Shown piece after piece: positions 25,222-34,491 of a DNA stretch of 64,000 nucleotides. The notes beneath the pieces are model-generated. The model was not told where the DNA came from and searched no databases. It worked only from the letters and a program-made list of their open reading frames with translations. The translations under genes were made by a program, and so were the position numbers. The number at the start of each line of letters is the position of its first letter. The stretch's first letter is position 1. Origin of the DNA: Desulfospira joergensenii DSM 10085 (GTDB lineage: Bacteria; Desulfobacterota; Desulfobacteria; Desulfobacterales; Desulfobacteraceae); NCBI RefSeq assembly GCF_000420085.1, contig NZ_ATUG01000001.1, forward strand, positions 682,001 to 746,000. The letters are read 5' to 3'.

Positions 25222-26910
25222 TCAACTTCCGCGGCCATGGGCGAAACCTCCCTCTTCCGGATTCAAGCCCTGGTCCAGCACCTGGCGGACCGATTGGATA
25301 ATGGTACGGCCGCTGGCCGGTTTGGGAAGGTATTTCCTTATCCCCAGGGCCAGGGCCTGGTCTTCGGATACAAGGTCGCTGTAACCGGTACAGAGGATGA
25401 TGGGCATGCTCTTCCGGATCTCCAGGATTTTTTTGGAAAGATCCACCCCGGTCATCCCGGGCATGGTCATGTCGGTAATGATCAGGTCAAAGGATCTAGG
25501 ATCTTTTTCAAAAGCCTCCAGGGCCTGATCTCCTGCCTCAAATGTGAAGACCCGGTATCCGAAATCCTCCAGAAGCTCCCGGCAGGAATCCAGGATGGCG
25601 GTTTCATCATCCACAATCATGATCTGTTCGGTCCCGCCGGCCAGGATATCGGTTTGTATTGAATCCTCTCCCTCCGGGTCCGGCTCCATGATGGGGAAAA
25701 AAACCTTAAAGATTGAGCCCTTTCCCGGGTTGCTTTTTACCCGGATATATCCCTGGTGCTCTTCAATGATGCCGAACACCGTTGACAGGCCCAGACCGGT
25801 TCCTTCGCCGACCTCCTTGGTGGTGAAATAGGGATCAAATATCTTTTCAAGGGTTTTCCGGTCCATGCCGACGCCGGTATCGCCGACCTCAAGCACAAGG
25901 TATTTCCCGGACGGGATTCCCGGGTATGCCAGGGGAGTTTCCGGGGAAACCTGCACCTCGTTCAATCCGACCTTTAACTCCCCTCCGGTGTCACGCATGG
26001 CCTGGTAGGCATTGGTACAAAGGTTCATGATCACCTGGTGAATCTGGGTTGGATCTGCCAGGACTTCGGCCTTTGACACGACTTCCTGTTTGATTTCAAT
26101 GGTGGCCGGGATAGTGGATCGAAGGAGCTTAAGGGATTCCTTGACCACCACAAACAGCTTTAGGCCGCGCTTTTCATATTCGGTCTGTCGGCTGTAGGTG
26201 AGAATCTGATGGACCAGCCCTGCCGCTCTCTGGGCACCTTTGACGATCTGGGCCAGATTTGCCTTGGCCTTTTCCGGCTGGTCAAGGTTCAGATCTGCCA
26301 GATGGGCATACCCGAAAATTCCGGAAAGGATATTATTAAAATCATGGGCGATTCCCCCGGCAAGGGTTCCGATGGCTTCCAGTTTCTGGGTCTGGATCAG
26401 GCGCTGCTCCAGTCGGCCCCTTTCCTCTTCCGCCATCTTATAATCCGTGATATCCATGAAGGTGATGATGACCTCTAATATTTCGCCCCGGTCATCAAAT
26501 ACCGGATTTCCGCTCGCCACAAACCACATGGTGCCGGTTCTGTCCGGGCGGGACACCCCAATTGTAAAGTCTTTGAGCGGTTGCCGGGTCTCAATTACCT
26601 GGTTGGCCGGATAAAGTTCAACCGGGAGGATTTCACCCTCTTCGTCCAGAAATCTCCAATGGGGATCAGAAGAGACTTTCCCCAGCAACTGGTCCTCGGT
26701 CAGCCCTAATACTTCCTGGACCTTGGGGTTACTGGCGATGACCCGGGTGTCTGTATCGTGAACGACAACGGCAGCCTGAATATTCCGGAGAAGTGTCCTG
26801 TACCGGCTTTCGTTTTCCTTTGGCGCGGTTGGGGTGTCAGGTTCTGCTTCTACCGGTTCTGGGCCCTGAAGATCTTTTTCCAATTTCCGGCGGTGAGGTT
26901 GTTCAGACAT
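25222..26910 (-). CDS. PAS hybrid histidine kinase with C-terminal receiver
   Basis: A 562-aa soluble hybrid kinase. A PAS domain (~35-155; LRNIQAAVVVHDTDTRVIASNPKVQEVLGLTEDQLLG, then EVIITFMDITDYKMAEEE) is followed by a DHp domain with LAGGIAHDFNNILSGIFGYA. The HATPase domain has VGDTGVGM, FTTKEVGEGTGLGLSTV. The C-terminal receiver has IMIVDDETAILDSCRELL, the phospho-acceptor in LIITDMTMPGMTG, and KYLPKP. This IAHDFNN subclass with a C-terminal receiver is common in Desulfobacterota and usually unpaired. The start ATG follows AGGAAC. Confidence 0.93.
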   Translation of the reverse strand: MSEQPHRRKLEKDLQGPEPVEAEPDTPTAPKENESRYRTLLRNIQAAVVVHDTDTRVIASNPKVQEVLGLTEDQLLGKVSSDPHWRFLDEEGEILPVELYPANQVIETRQPLKDFTIGVSRPDRTGTMWFVASGNPVFDDRGEILEVIITFMDITDYKMAEEERGRLEQRLIQTQKLEAIGTLAGGIAHDFNNILSGIFGYAHLADLNLDQPEKAKANLAQIVKGAQRAAGLVHQILTYSRQTEYEKRGLKLFVVVKESLKLLRSTIPATIEIKQEVVSKAEVLADPTQIHQVIMNLCTNAYQAMRDTGGELKVGLNEVQVSPETPLAYPGIPSGKYLVLEVGDTGVGMDRKTLEKIFDPYFTTKEVGEGTGLGLSTVFGIIEEHQGYIRVKSNPGKGSIFKVFFPIMEPDPEGEDSIQTDILAGGTEQIMIVDDETAILDSCRELLEDFGYRVFTFEAGDQALEAFEKDPRSFDLIITDMTMPGMTGVDLSKKILEIRKSMPIILCTGYSDLVSEDQALALGIRKYLPKPASGRTIIQSVRQVLDQGLNPEEGGFAHGRGS

Positions 26911-27313
26911 GTTCCTAGCCTTTTTACGGTTCGCAGTTAAGCTAAACTTAAAGCACGATTCCTACTGAAATGCATATGCGAAAAAATAGTACAATATTTC
27001 CCTGGCGAAAACAATTCAAATCTGGGAATAAAAGGGCTTTTTGAGCGACGAAATATAAATCCGCACACCCCGGCCGGGAACAGATCGCAAACCCGGCCGA
27101 AACTTTTATTTGGCCCGGGCATTTCGTGGGGAGTTAAGATCGGCAGATTTATCGTATATAATTACAACATCTTGGACGGAACATGAACCCGATTGACAGG
27201 TCGTGAAATATCCAAACCCGTGCCCTCCCTGTAAAAGAGATGCCGCTTCCCGGGCAGACCCTGACCGGAGAACGGCATCTGTTGAAGTTTTAATTTATTC
27301 TTAGATATCCGGT
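26911..27313. terminator. Intergenic region with probable terminator at 27238-27280
   Basis: About 400 bases hold no recognisable gene. Near the right end an 8-bp stem AGATGCCG (27238-27245) / CGGCATCT (27273-27280) with an internal GC-rich loop could terminate the minus-strand Fe-S reductase transcript; the trailing T-run on that strand is short (CTTTTA). The remainder probably carries the promoter of the PAS hybrid kinase. Confidence 0.4.
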
Positions 27314-28126
27314 TCAGGTCCTGCCCACGGGGCAGGCGAGCTCGCAGTTTCTGCAGTACCGGATAATTTTAACGGGGGCATCAAACCCATCTGCCTTTTC
27401 CTCTTTTGCAGAGTCGATATTTTTTTGCATCTGCCGGCCGCAGACCGGGCGGGCGTAAGTACCGTCCCTTCCCGGCAGGATGGACTGACCATAAGCTTCC
27501 GGTGTATAAAGGGTCTCTTCATAGGCCTTCCTGGGACAGGCCCTCCGGCAGAGGTCATCGCAGATCCTGCAGGGGTCAAAGCCCATGGGCCCGGTGGAGG
27601 GCATGGGCACATCCAGGGCCATGGCCCTGAGCCGGACCCTGGGCCCGTACCGGGGCGTGATCAGCAGATTGTTCCGGCCGATACATCCTAAACCCGCCAG
27701 AACCGCTGCATCTTTCAGATAAATTCCCCCTTTTTCAATATGGTAGGGGAAGTGAAATACGTTAATCTCCAGGGTCTCCAGGGTCCACCGGCACAGCTCT
27801 CTGATTATCCCCATGAGAAGTTTATTGCCCGGGGGGGATATCCGGCCGAACCACCAGTCCATCTCCGGCTTTTCCTTTGGATGCTCCAGGCCAATAACAA
27901 GAACGGATCTGGCGTTTTCCGGCCATTGCACCCGGCCGGGTCCCATGCCGGTGGTGTTGTCCCGGGTACCGACCCCCTCGTCCACACCGGGCAGCTGAGG
28001 GGCCAGGGTAAAGCCGGGAGCCGATCGAAGATCCTCGACACCGGCAAATCCTGCCAGGGAGGCTCCCAGCTCTCCGGCTTTTTCAAGGATGGCGGACGAG
28101 GCCGACAGAAGTTTACGGTTTGACAT
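27314..28126 (-). CDS. QueG-like 4Fe-4S reductase-type protein
   Basis: A protein of about 270 aa related to the Fe-S half of epoxyqueuosine reductases. The core has the helical segment YLKDAAVLAGLGCIGRNNLLITPRYGPRVRLRA. Two ferredoxin-like cysteine clusters follow: CRICDDLCRRACP and, at the C-terminus, YCRNCELACP. It is shorter than QueG (usually 300-380 aa), and being in a transporter operon it is more likely a dedicated electron-transfer or corrinoid-linked protein than a tRNA-modification enzyme. It starts 16 bp after the stop of the BCCT gene (ATG at 28126 with AGGGG upstream). Confidence 0.75.
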   Translation of the reverse strand: MSNRKLLSASSAILEKAGELGASLAGFAGVEDLRSAPGFTLAPQLPGVDEGVGTRDNTTGMGPGRVQWPENARSVLVIGLEHPKEKPEMDWWFGRISPPGNKLLMGIIRELCRWTLETLEINVFHFPYHIEKGGIYLKDAAVLAGLGCIGRNNLLITPRYGPRVRLRAMALDVPMPSTGPMGFDPCRICDDLCRRACPRKAYEETLYTPEAYGQSILPGRDGTYARPVCGRQMQKNIDSAKEEKADGFDAPVKIIRYCRNCELACPVGRT

Positions 28127-28142
28127 ACTCAATTCCCCTGCC

Positions 28143-29717
28143 TTATTTTACTTTTTCTTTTTTCAGCAGCACCAGCATGGAGGCAACCATGCCCAGCATG
28201 ACAAAGGCAAAGGGAAGTGCCGCAACGATTGAGGCGGTCTGCAAAGCTTTGAGCCCCCCGGTGATCAGCAGGACAACGGTGATGGATCCGATAAGTCCAC
28301 CGAAGATCAGCTTTATCGGGGTGGAAGGTTCCAGTTCGCCGCCGGAGATGATCATGGCCACGAAAAAGGAGGCGGAATCTGCCGAGGTCACCAGAAAGAT
28401 GATCAGGTTGAAGAAGACTACAAAAGAAACCAGACTGCCCAGGGGATACTGGGTCAGCAGGGTGAAGATACCGGAACCGGCATCGGCGGAAATGGCCTTG
28501 TACATCTCAAGGATGCCGTGCATTTCCGCGTACAGAGCCGAACCGCCGATCACATTGAACCAGACAATGGTGATTACCAGGGGAACCAGGATCGTGCCGA
28601 AGACAAATTCAGCGATTGTCCTGCCCCGGGAAATCCGGGCCACAAAACCGCCCACAAAGGGCCCCCAGGCGATCCACCAGCACCAGTAGAATATGGTCCA
28701 CCATCCCATCCATTTCCCGTCACTGGCCTGGGCCATGGGATCCGTCCAGAAGGACATGAAGACAATATTAGACAGATAGGCGCCCACGGAATCCACCATG
28801 AGATTCAGTAAAAACCTTGTGGGACCGGCAAAGAGAAAGAAGAGCAGGACACCAAATGCCAGGATCATGTTGATATTGCTTAAAATTTTAATACCTTTGT
28901 TCAGCCCGGACACCGCGGAAAGGGTGTATCCGGCGATGAGGAAGAGCATGACCACCACCAGTCCCGGGGTTCCGAGCTGGGCGCCGAACACGTGGTTGAT
29001 GCCGAAGCGGATGGACATGAGTCCCATGCCCAGGGATGTGGAAATACCGGCTATGGTGGCAAATGCCGCCAGAAAATCCACGAGTTTTCCCCAGAGGGAG
29101 CCGGTCTTATCCCCGAGGATCCCCACCAGGGAGTTGGCCACGGAAAGGGGCATTTTCAACCGGTAGGTGGTGTAGGCAATGGCCAGACCGGCCACGGCGT
29201 AACAGACCCAGCCGTGGATTCCCCAGTGGAGCAGGCTGATCTGCATGGCCACGGGTGCCGCATCCGGTGTGGCGCCCGTGGCCATATAGGGCGGGGACAT
29301 GTAATGGTAAAGGGGTTCGGCCACCCCCCAGAAGATGAAGCCGATGCCGATGCCGCAGGAAAAAAGCATGGCAATCCAGGATGAAAAAGAAAATTCCGGT
29401 GCCTCACCGTCCTGCCCCAGGGGAATGGCCCCGTATCGGCTCATCCCGGCCCAGGCCAGGAAGATAATAAAAACGGAGACGGTCAGCATGAAAAACCAGC
29501 CGAAGTTAAGGGAGATCCAGCTCTGGGAACCGCTCATGGCCTTGGAGAATCCGTCGGGCCAGATAATCCCCCACAGGGTAATGCCGGAGCATAAGATCAG
29601 TGTCCCCCAAAACAGACTGACATCGTACTTTCCCAAAAAACCGTTCTGACTGGAACGGGCTGCCGCAAAATCCACGTTGTCTTGAACCAAAGTACTCAAT
29701 TTTTCTCTCCTTTTCAT
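28143..29717 (-). CDS. BCCT-family betaine/choline/carnitine transporter
   Basis: A protein of about 524 aa with twelve membrane segments. Family marks are ISLNFGWFFMLTVSVFIIFLAW, FSSWIAMLFSCGIGIGFIFWGVAEPLYHY (the substrate-binding loop with GIGIGF), and WTIFYWCWWIAWGPFVGGFVARISRGRTIAEF. It imports quaternary ammonium or related compounds, driven by Na+ or H+. Start: ATG at 29717 has only a weak leader, while a strong AAGGAGA within the first codons sits ideally before TTG at 29699. It leads an operon with the Fe-S protein and lies downstream of its probable sigma-54 activator. Confidence 0.93.
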   Translation of the reverse strand: MKRREKLSTLVQDNVDFAAARSSQNGFLGKYDVSLFWGTLILCSGITLWGIIWPDGFSKAMSGSQSWISLNFGWFFMLTVSVFIIFLAWAGMSRYGAIPLGQDGEAPEFSFSSWIAMLFSCGIGIGFIFWGVAEPLYHYMSPPYMATGATPDAAPVAMQISLLHWGIHGWVCYAVAGLAIAYTTYRLKMPLSVANSLVGILGDKTGSLWGKLVDFLAAFATIAGISTSLGMGLMSIRFGINHVFGAQLGTPGLVVVMLFLIAGYTLSAVSGLNKGIKILSNINMILAFGVLLFFLFAGPTRFLLNLMVDSVGAYLSNIVFMSFWTDPMAQASDGKWMGWWTIFYWCWWIAWGPFVGGFVARISRGRTIAEFVFGTILVPLVITIVWFNVIGGSALYAEMHGILEMYKAISADAGSGIFTLLTQYPLGSLVSFVVFFNLIIFLVTSADSASFFVAMIISGGELEPSTPIKLIFGGLIGSITVVLLITGGLKALQTASIVAALPFAFVMLGMVASMLVLLKKEKVK

Positions 29718-29766
29718 TAACTCTCTGTTGATCGTTGATGATGCCCTAACCATTCCCTGATCATAG

Positions 29767-29782
29767 AGCAATATGCATACCG
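29767..29782 (-). promoter_or_regulatory. Sigma-54 (-24/-12) promoter candidate for BCCT operon
   Basis: On the minus strand the sequence reads CGGTATGCATATTGCT, which keeps the invariant GG-N10-GC spacing and a perfect -12 element TTGCT. The predicted start is near 29756, about 40 bases before the ATG. The -24 box is imperfect (CGGTATG against TGGCACG). Confidence 0.6.
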
Positions 29783-29902
29783 GGAAACGCCCCTGTAGGA
29801 TAAAACCCCAAGGCGCAGCTGCAAACATTGTTCAGACAGGGAAGCGACAGAAATCAGAAAAGGGAAAAGGAAAACAAAAACAGATAAAAAAGAGAGGGAT
29901 TT

Positions 29903-29938
29903 TGTAAAAATAATTTTGCATGCAAAATTATTTTTACA
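29903..29938. promoter_or_regulatory. 36-bp perfect palindrome, probable enhancer site for sigma-54 activator
   Basis: Half-site TGTAAAAATAATTTTGCA (29903-29920) is followed directly by its exact reverse complement (29921-29938). Its centre is about 165 bp upstream of the predicted sigma-54 start of the BCCT gene, the usual distance for an upstream activating sequence bound by a Fis-type HTH dimer. It is also 28 bp downstream of the regulator stop codon, but an AT-rich stem makes a terminator role less likely. Confidence 0.65.
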
Positions 29939-29965
29939 TTTTCGCAAAGAAAATTGCCTTGGGTC

Positions 29966-31567
29966 CTAGGAGGATCTTCTCATTTTAATGAGATTCAATT
30001 CAGCCCGCAGACCCAGTTTTTTGATCTTATACCCCAGAAGCTGCCGGGACATACCCAACAGCCGGGCGGCCATGGCAATATTGCCCATGCTGGTTTCCAG
30101 GGCCTTAAGAATACTGTTTTTTTCAAGTTCGATCCGGGTCTGCACCAGGCTGGTGAATGGTGGTGAAGAAGGCAGGCTCCTGCCAAAGGAAGAATCCGCC
30201 CCCCATTGGTCTGCCCTTTCCTTTTGGGATGGCCTCCGGAGCGGGGGGATGGAACCTGCCATGGGAAATTGGATATCCCCATGGGACAAAGCCCGGTCAG
30301 GTGCGGAAGAATCCCGAGTCTTCTGGGAAGAAGAGGCTTGGGTAATCCCCAGAAGGTTGGCAAGATAACAATGTTCCAGCTTGAGAAGGGTTTCTTCGGG
30401 TCCGGCCACATTCACGGCACTTTCAATGACGTGCTCAAGTTCCCTGACATTGCCGGGCCAGGAATATTTCCAGAAAAAATCAATCACCTCCGGCGAGATA
30501 TTGCTGATCTTCCGGCCCAGGATCCCATTGTACCTCTGGAGAAAATGGCGGCCCAGTTCCTCAACGTCCAGAATGCGTTCCCTCAGGGCCGGAATCTTGA
30601 TATAGATAACCCCCAGGCGGTAGAACAGGTCCATCCGGAACTCACCGGACCGGACCAGTTCCCGGGGGGAGCGGTTCAGGGAGCTGATGATCTTTACATC
30701 CAGACAGATGGTTTCCAGGGATCCCACCCTTCTCAGCTTTCTCTCCTGGAGGACCCTGAGCAGTTTTCCCTGGAGGGGCAGGGGCATGGAGTTGATCTCA
30801 TCGAGAAAAATAGTGCCGCCATTGGCCTGCTCAAAGAGCCCGGCCCGGTCAACCGCCCCGGTATAGGCCCCCTTTGAGGTGCCGAACAAGAGGCCCTCAA
30901 TGAGGTTCTCCGGGATGGCCGCGCAGTTGATATCCACATACTGGCCCTGCTTTGAATAGTAAAAATTGTGAATGGCCTGGGCAAACAACTCCTTTCCGGT
31001 TCCGGTCTCACCGTAGAGCATGACCGGAGAAGGGGAATTTCCGGCCATCCTGGCGGTCTTCACCGCATCCACGAACCCGGGATCCGAGCCGATGATGTTG
31101 GAAAAGGTGTACTGGGTGCCCTGGGCAAATTCCTCGTTGTTCTTGGGAGAGAGAAAGGAAAGGATGGTCCGTTCCAGGATATTGTAATCCTTGACAAAAC
31201 AGATGGATCCCATGATCTTCTTTCCCTTGAACAAGGGGAAGACACTGTGGATGGTATTGCCCACATTGGTGTGTCTGGACCTGTAGGAAAGGGCATAGTT
31301 GATGATGGGCCGGCCGTGCTCCAGCACCCGCATGCAGGTGGAGGAATCGCTGTTGTACGCGTAGACGTCCGTGATCTTTTTTCCCAGCACATCTGCGGGA
31401 TCCAGTTTGTCAATGGTGGCCTGGACCTTATTGTAAAAGACCATGATCCCCTTGTCATCGGTCATGAGCACACCCTGATCAAAACCGCAGAGAATGTCCA
31501 TGAAGGGAAGCGCGGAAAAATCAAATCCCGGAAACATGAATTTTTCATTGGAATTATCTGAACCCAT
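29966..31567 (-). CDS. Sigma-54-dependent transcriptional activator (PAS-AAA+-Fis HTH)
   Basis: A protein of about 533 aa in the RocR-like group. An N-terminal PAS domain (residues ~22-130; FDQGVLMTDDKGIMVFYN, GSICFVKDYNILE) is followed by the AAA+ domain with Walker A GETGTGKE (~188-195), the sigma-54 contact loop GAYTGA (~235-240; Tyr replaces Phe) and Walker B TIFLDEIN. The C-terminal Fis-type helix-turn-helix is AMAARLLGMSRQLLGYKIKKLGL. Start: AGGAGG abuts the first ATG (31573), so the ATG at 31567 is preferred. It probably activates the downstream BCCT operon, with PAS sensing the inducer. Confidence 0.93.
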   Translation of the reverse strand: MGSDNSNEKFMFPGFDFSALPFMDILCGFDQGVLMTDDKGIMVFYNKVQATIDKLDPADVLGKKITDVYAYNSDSSTCMRVLEHGRPIINYALSYRSRHTNVGNTIHSVFPLFKGKKIMGSICFVKDYNILERTILSFLSPKNNEEFAQGTQYTFSNIIGSDPGFVDAVKTARMAGNSPSPVMLYGETGTGKELFAQAIHNFYYSKQGQYVDINCAAIPENLIEGLLFGTSKGAYTGAVDRAGLFEQANGGTIFLDEINSMPLPLQGKLLRVLQERKLRRVGSLETICLDVKIISSLNRSPRELVRSGEFRMDLFYRLGVIYIKIPALRERILDVEELGRHFLQRYNGILGRKISNISPEVIDFFWKYSWPGNVRELEHVIESAVNVAGPEETLLKLEHCYLANLLGITQASSSQKTRDSSAPDRALSHGDIQFPMAGSIPPLRRPSQKERADQWGADSSFGRSLPSSPPFTSLVQTRIELEKNSILKALETSMGNIAMAARLLGMSRQLLGYKIKKLGLRAELNLIKMRRSS

Positions 31568-31666
31568 GCCCATCCTCCTGTTCTTCTATGGTTTACCCGG
31601 CACCTCAGAAACTAATGATTTCTTATTTCCGTTTCCTCTTTTTATAGAATTTTTATGCCCCCTGGC

Positions 31667-31966
31667 CTACTTGGCCCAGAACGGGGCTGTGGCGGCCCGG
31701 GTGATTTCGATTGTATCCCAGACCTTTCCCAGGACATAGGGTTCCCGGTCCAGCCATTCCTGTTCCAGGGCCTGCCTGGACTCAAACTCGCACACGATCA
31801 TGGAGCCGCACATCTGCTCTTTGTCGTTGAGCATGGCTGCCGCATAAAGCCATTTTCCGGCTTCGTGCATTTCCTTGGCCATGGCCAGATGATCTTCCCT
31901 GGCAGCCATTCTCCTGTCCAGGGCCTTTTCGTCGGTTCCGTCGCGTCCGATAACAATAAACTGCAT
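31667..31966 (-). CDS. YciI-family protein
   Basis: A 99-aa single-domain YciI-like protein (MQFIVIGRDGTDEKALDRRMAAREDHL, LYAAAMLNDKEQMCGSMIVCEFESRQALEQEWLDREPYV). The ferredoxin-like dimeric fold contains the usual R..HL stretch at the N-terminus. Its reaction is unknown. It follows the RecD2 gene by 11 bp with AAGGAGA at normal spacing, so the two are probably co-transcribed; the functional link is not obvious. Confidence 0.87.
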   Translation of the reverse strand: MQFIVIGRDGTDEKALDRRMAAREDHLAMAKEMHEAGKWLYAAAMLNDKEQMCGSMIVCEFESRQALEQEWLDREPYVLGKVWDTIEITRAATAPFWAK

Positions 31967-31977
31967 GATTTTCTCCT

Positions 31978-34491
31978 TCAGGTCTGTGTGATAAGTTCTT
32001 TTAAGGCGGTCTGCCGCCTGCTGATATCCTTGTTTGCCACGGCCATGCCCAGGGCCCGGCGGGTCCCCACGAACACGGCCAGTTTTCTGGCCCGGGTGAT
32101 CCCCGTATAGATCAGGTTCCTGAAGAGCATCTTAAAGTGCTGGGTCAGGATGGGAATGATCACGGCCTCAAATTCGCTGCCCTGGGATTTGTGGATGGTC
32201 ACGGCATAGGCCAGGTCCAGTTCCATGATATCCGACTGCTGGTAGACCACCTGGCGGCCGTAGGGGAAAAAGGAGACCGTGCAGGTCAGGTCCATGGCGC
32301 TGATCTCCGTGATAATGCCGATATCCCCGTTAAACACCCCCAGGTTATAGTTGTTCTTCCGGTGGATGACCCGGTCCCCCTTCCGGAAGATCCGATGGCC
32401 CGCCTGGATCTGGGCCTTGCCCTCCCCGGGCGGGTTGGCCGCCTCCTGGATGACCCGGTTCAGGTTTATCGTCCCGAGAGTCCCCCGGGTCATGGGGGAA
32501 AGGATCTGAATCTCCCGCTCCCGGCCCCGGTACTTGGGAATCCAGTCCAGATAGAGTTTTTTCACCGCATCCACGGCCGTAAGCCCGTAATGGAGGGATG
32601 ACCAGGGATGGACCTTTTTGAGAACAGCCTTCAGCTCATCCACCCGGGTTTCAGAAGCCAGGAGCCGGTCCAGATCCACATGGGCGAATTTCCTGGGGAT
32701 CTGGGCCTCGGTCTCATAGGGAGATCCCGGTTCCCCGACCCGGAACTCAAAGAGTTCCTTGGGGGCCTGGGAAGGCCCGGGGTCATTCCCGGCACTTTTC
32801 ACCCGGGCCACGAACCGGAGCTGTTCCTGGGTGGCCTCGTCGGAATCGATGAACAGGCAGTCGATTTTCCCTTTCCAGATTTCCGGATCTTCAAACGGGG
32901 ACTTGATCCAGGGCATCTTGCCCTCATTGATCTCATGGGCGTACTTGATGATCAGGGACTGGGCTGCCTGGCGGAAGATCTTTGTCAGCCTGAAACAGGC
33001 CACCTTTCCCGATGAGATCAGATCCTTGAGCACGTTGCCGGCCCCCACGGAAGGCAGCTGGTCATAATCCCCGATAAAGACCGCCTGGCTGTTCAAGGGC
33101 ACGGCCCGGAGCAGGGAGGCCGTGAGGCTGATGTCGAGCATGGAGCATTCGTCCACCACCAGAAAATCCATGTCCAGGGGGGTCTTCTCGTCTCTCTTGA
33201 ACCTTGTGCCCTGCCAGCCCAGGAGCCGGTGAATGGTCTTGGCCGGCTTGCCGATGACCTCGCCCATGCGCTGGGCGGCCCGGCCCGTGGGCGCAGCCAG
33301 GAGAACCTTGAGCCCCATGGCCTCGATGAGGCGAACCAGGACCCTTGTGGCAGTGGTTTTACCGCAGCCGGGCCCCCCGGTGAGGACGGAGAATCTTTGG
33401 CCCACGATTCCCTGGACCGCCTGGGCCTGCTCCGGACTCAGATCCAGGTTTTTTGTCTTGCAGAACAGGGAGACCCATCGCTGTACCCGGAGGAGATCAA
33501 TGTCCGGTGTAGGACCCATGTCCCGGATCCTCCCGGCCACATAGGCCTCGTCAAAGTAAAGGCTCTTGGCGTAAAAGCAGGCCTGTTCACCGCCCTTCCC
33601 CAGGTCCAGAATCCGCTTCATGAGCAGCCGGTCCGTTTCCATGGACTCCAGGATCCCGGCCAGCCCTTCTCCCGGGTCCAGGTCCAGGATTTCCTTCACC
33701 TGGGTCCGGATCTGGGAAAGGGTCAGAAAGCAGTGGCCGAAATTCCGGGCCGCCGAGAGCACATGGCGGATTCCCGCCATGATCCGGCCGGGGCTGTCCT
33801 TGGCAAATCCGATGCTCAGGGCCACCTTGTCCGCGGAAAAAAAACCGATGCCGTAAAAATCATCGGCCAGGCAGTAAGGATCCCGGGTCACCCGGGCAAT
33901 GGCCTCATCCCCGTACTCTTTGTAGATCCGAACGGCAAACAGGGTGGAGATCCCGTGGGACTGGAGAAACATCATCACATCCCGAATGGCCCGGTGCTCG
34001 GTCCAGGCCGATGAGATCATGGCCAGCTTTTTCCCGGCGATCCCGGCCACCTCGGTGAGACGCTGGATGTCCTGCTCAAACACCTCCAGGGTTTTGCCCT
34101 TAAAATGGCGGACGATCTTCTTGGCGGTCTTGGGCCCCACCCCCTTGATCAGGCCGGACCCGAGATACTTTTCCAGGGCCGAGGCCGAGGCCGGTTTTTT
34201 TTCCACGGCTTTAAAGGCCTTGAACTGCCTTCCGTATTTGGGATGGACGGTCCAGGTCCCTTCAAAGGCCATGGTGGCCCCGGCAAAGACCTTGGTCTGG
34301 TGGACCACCACGGTTGCCCGGCTCCCCCGGACATCCAGAGGAAGGACCCGCAGAATGGACCAGCCCGAGTCCGGATTGTGAAAGGTCACCCGGTCCACCA
34401 CCCCGGTGAACTGCTCCCGGATCTTTCCGGTTTCTCCCTGGGGATCCCCCTCAGAAGGACCGGCCGGCTGGAATGTCTGATTCTTTTTCAT
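31978..34491 (-). CDS. recD2: RecD2-type 5'-3' DNA helicase
   Basis: An 837-aa SF1B helicase of the RecBC-independent RecD2 group. The N-terminal OB-like region (GVVDRVTFHNPDSGWSILRVLPL) and HhH segment (EKYLGSGLIKGVGPKTAKKIVRHF) are diagnostic. Walker A is LTGGPGCGKTTATRVL, motif II VVDECSMLDISL, motif III FIGDYDQLPSVGAG, and motifs V/VI DLAYAVTIHKSQGSEFEAVI and YTGITRARKL. A variable insert lies between motif IV and the late OB/SH3-like region. Its length is in the normal range. It leads a two-gene unit with the YciI-like gene. Confidence 0.95.
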   Translation of the reverse strand: MKKNQTFQPAGPSEGDPQGETGKIREQFTGVVDRVTFHNPDSGWSILRVLPLDVRGSRATVVVHQTKVFAGATMAFEGTWTVHPKYGRQFKAFKAVEKKPASASALEKYLGSGLIKGVGPKTAKKIVRHFKGKTLEVFEQDIQRLTEVAGIAGKKLAMISSAWTEHRAIRDVMMFLQSHGISTLFAVRIYKEYGDEAIARVTRDPYCLADDFYGIGFFSADKVALSIGFAKDSPGRIMAGIRHVLSAARNFGHCFLTLSQIRTQVKEILDLDPGEGLAGILESMETDRLLMKRILDLGKGGEQACFYAKSLYFDEAYVAGRIRDMGPTPDIDLLRVQRWVSLFCKTKNLDLSPEQAQAVQGIVGQRFSVLTGGPGCGKTTATRVLVRLIEAMGLKVLLAAPTGRAAQRMGEVIGKPAKTIHRLLGWQGTRFKRDEKTPLDMDFLVVDECSMLDISLTASLLRAVPLNSQAVFIGDYDQLPSVGAGNVLKDLISSGKVACFRLTKIFRQAAQSLIIKYAHEINEGKMPWIKSPFEDPEIWKGKIDCLFIDSDEATQEQLRFVARVKSAGNDPGPSQAPKELFEFRVGEPGSPYETEAQIPRKFAHVDLDRLLASETRVDELKAVLKKVHPWSSLHYGLTAVDAVKKLYLDWIPKYRGREREIQILSPMTRGTLGTINLNRVIQEAANPPGEGKAQIQAGHRIFRKGDRVIHRKNNYNLGVFNGDIGIITEISAMDLTCTVSFFPYGRQVVYQQSDIMELDLAYAVTIHKSQGSEFEAVIIPILTQHFKMLFRNLIYTGITRARKLAVFVGTRRALGMAVANKDISRRQTALKELITQT

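Noticed and set aside
29903..29938. Palindrome as the terminator of the sigma-54 regulator gene
   Set aside because: The stem is almost wholly A/T and not followed by a T-run of its own; its distance from the promoter fits an enhancer better.
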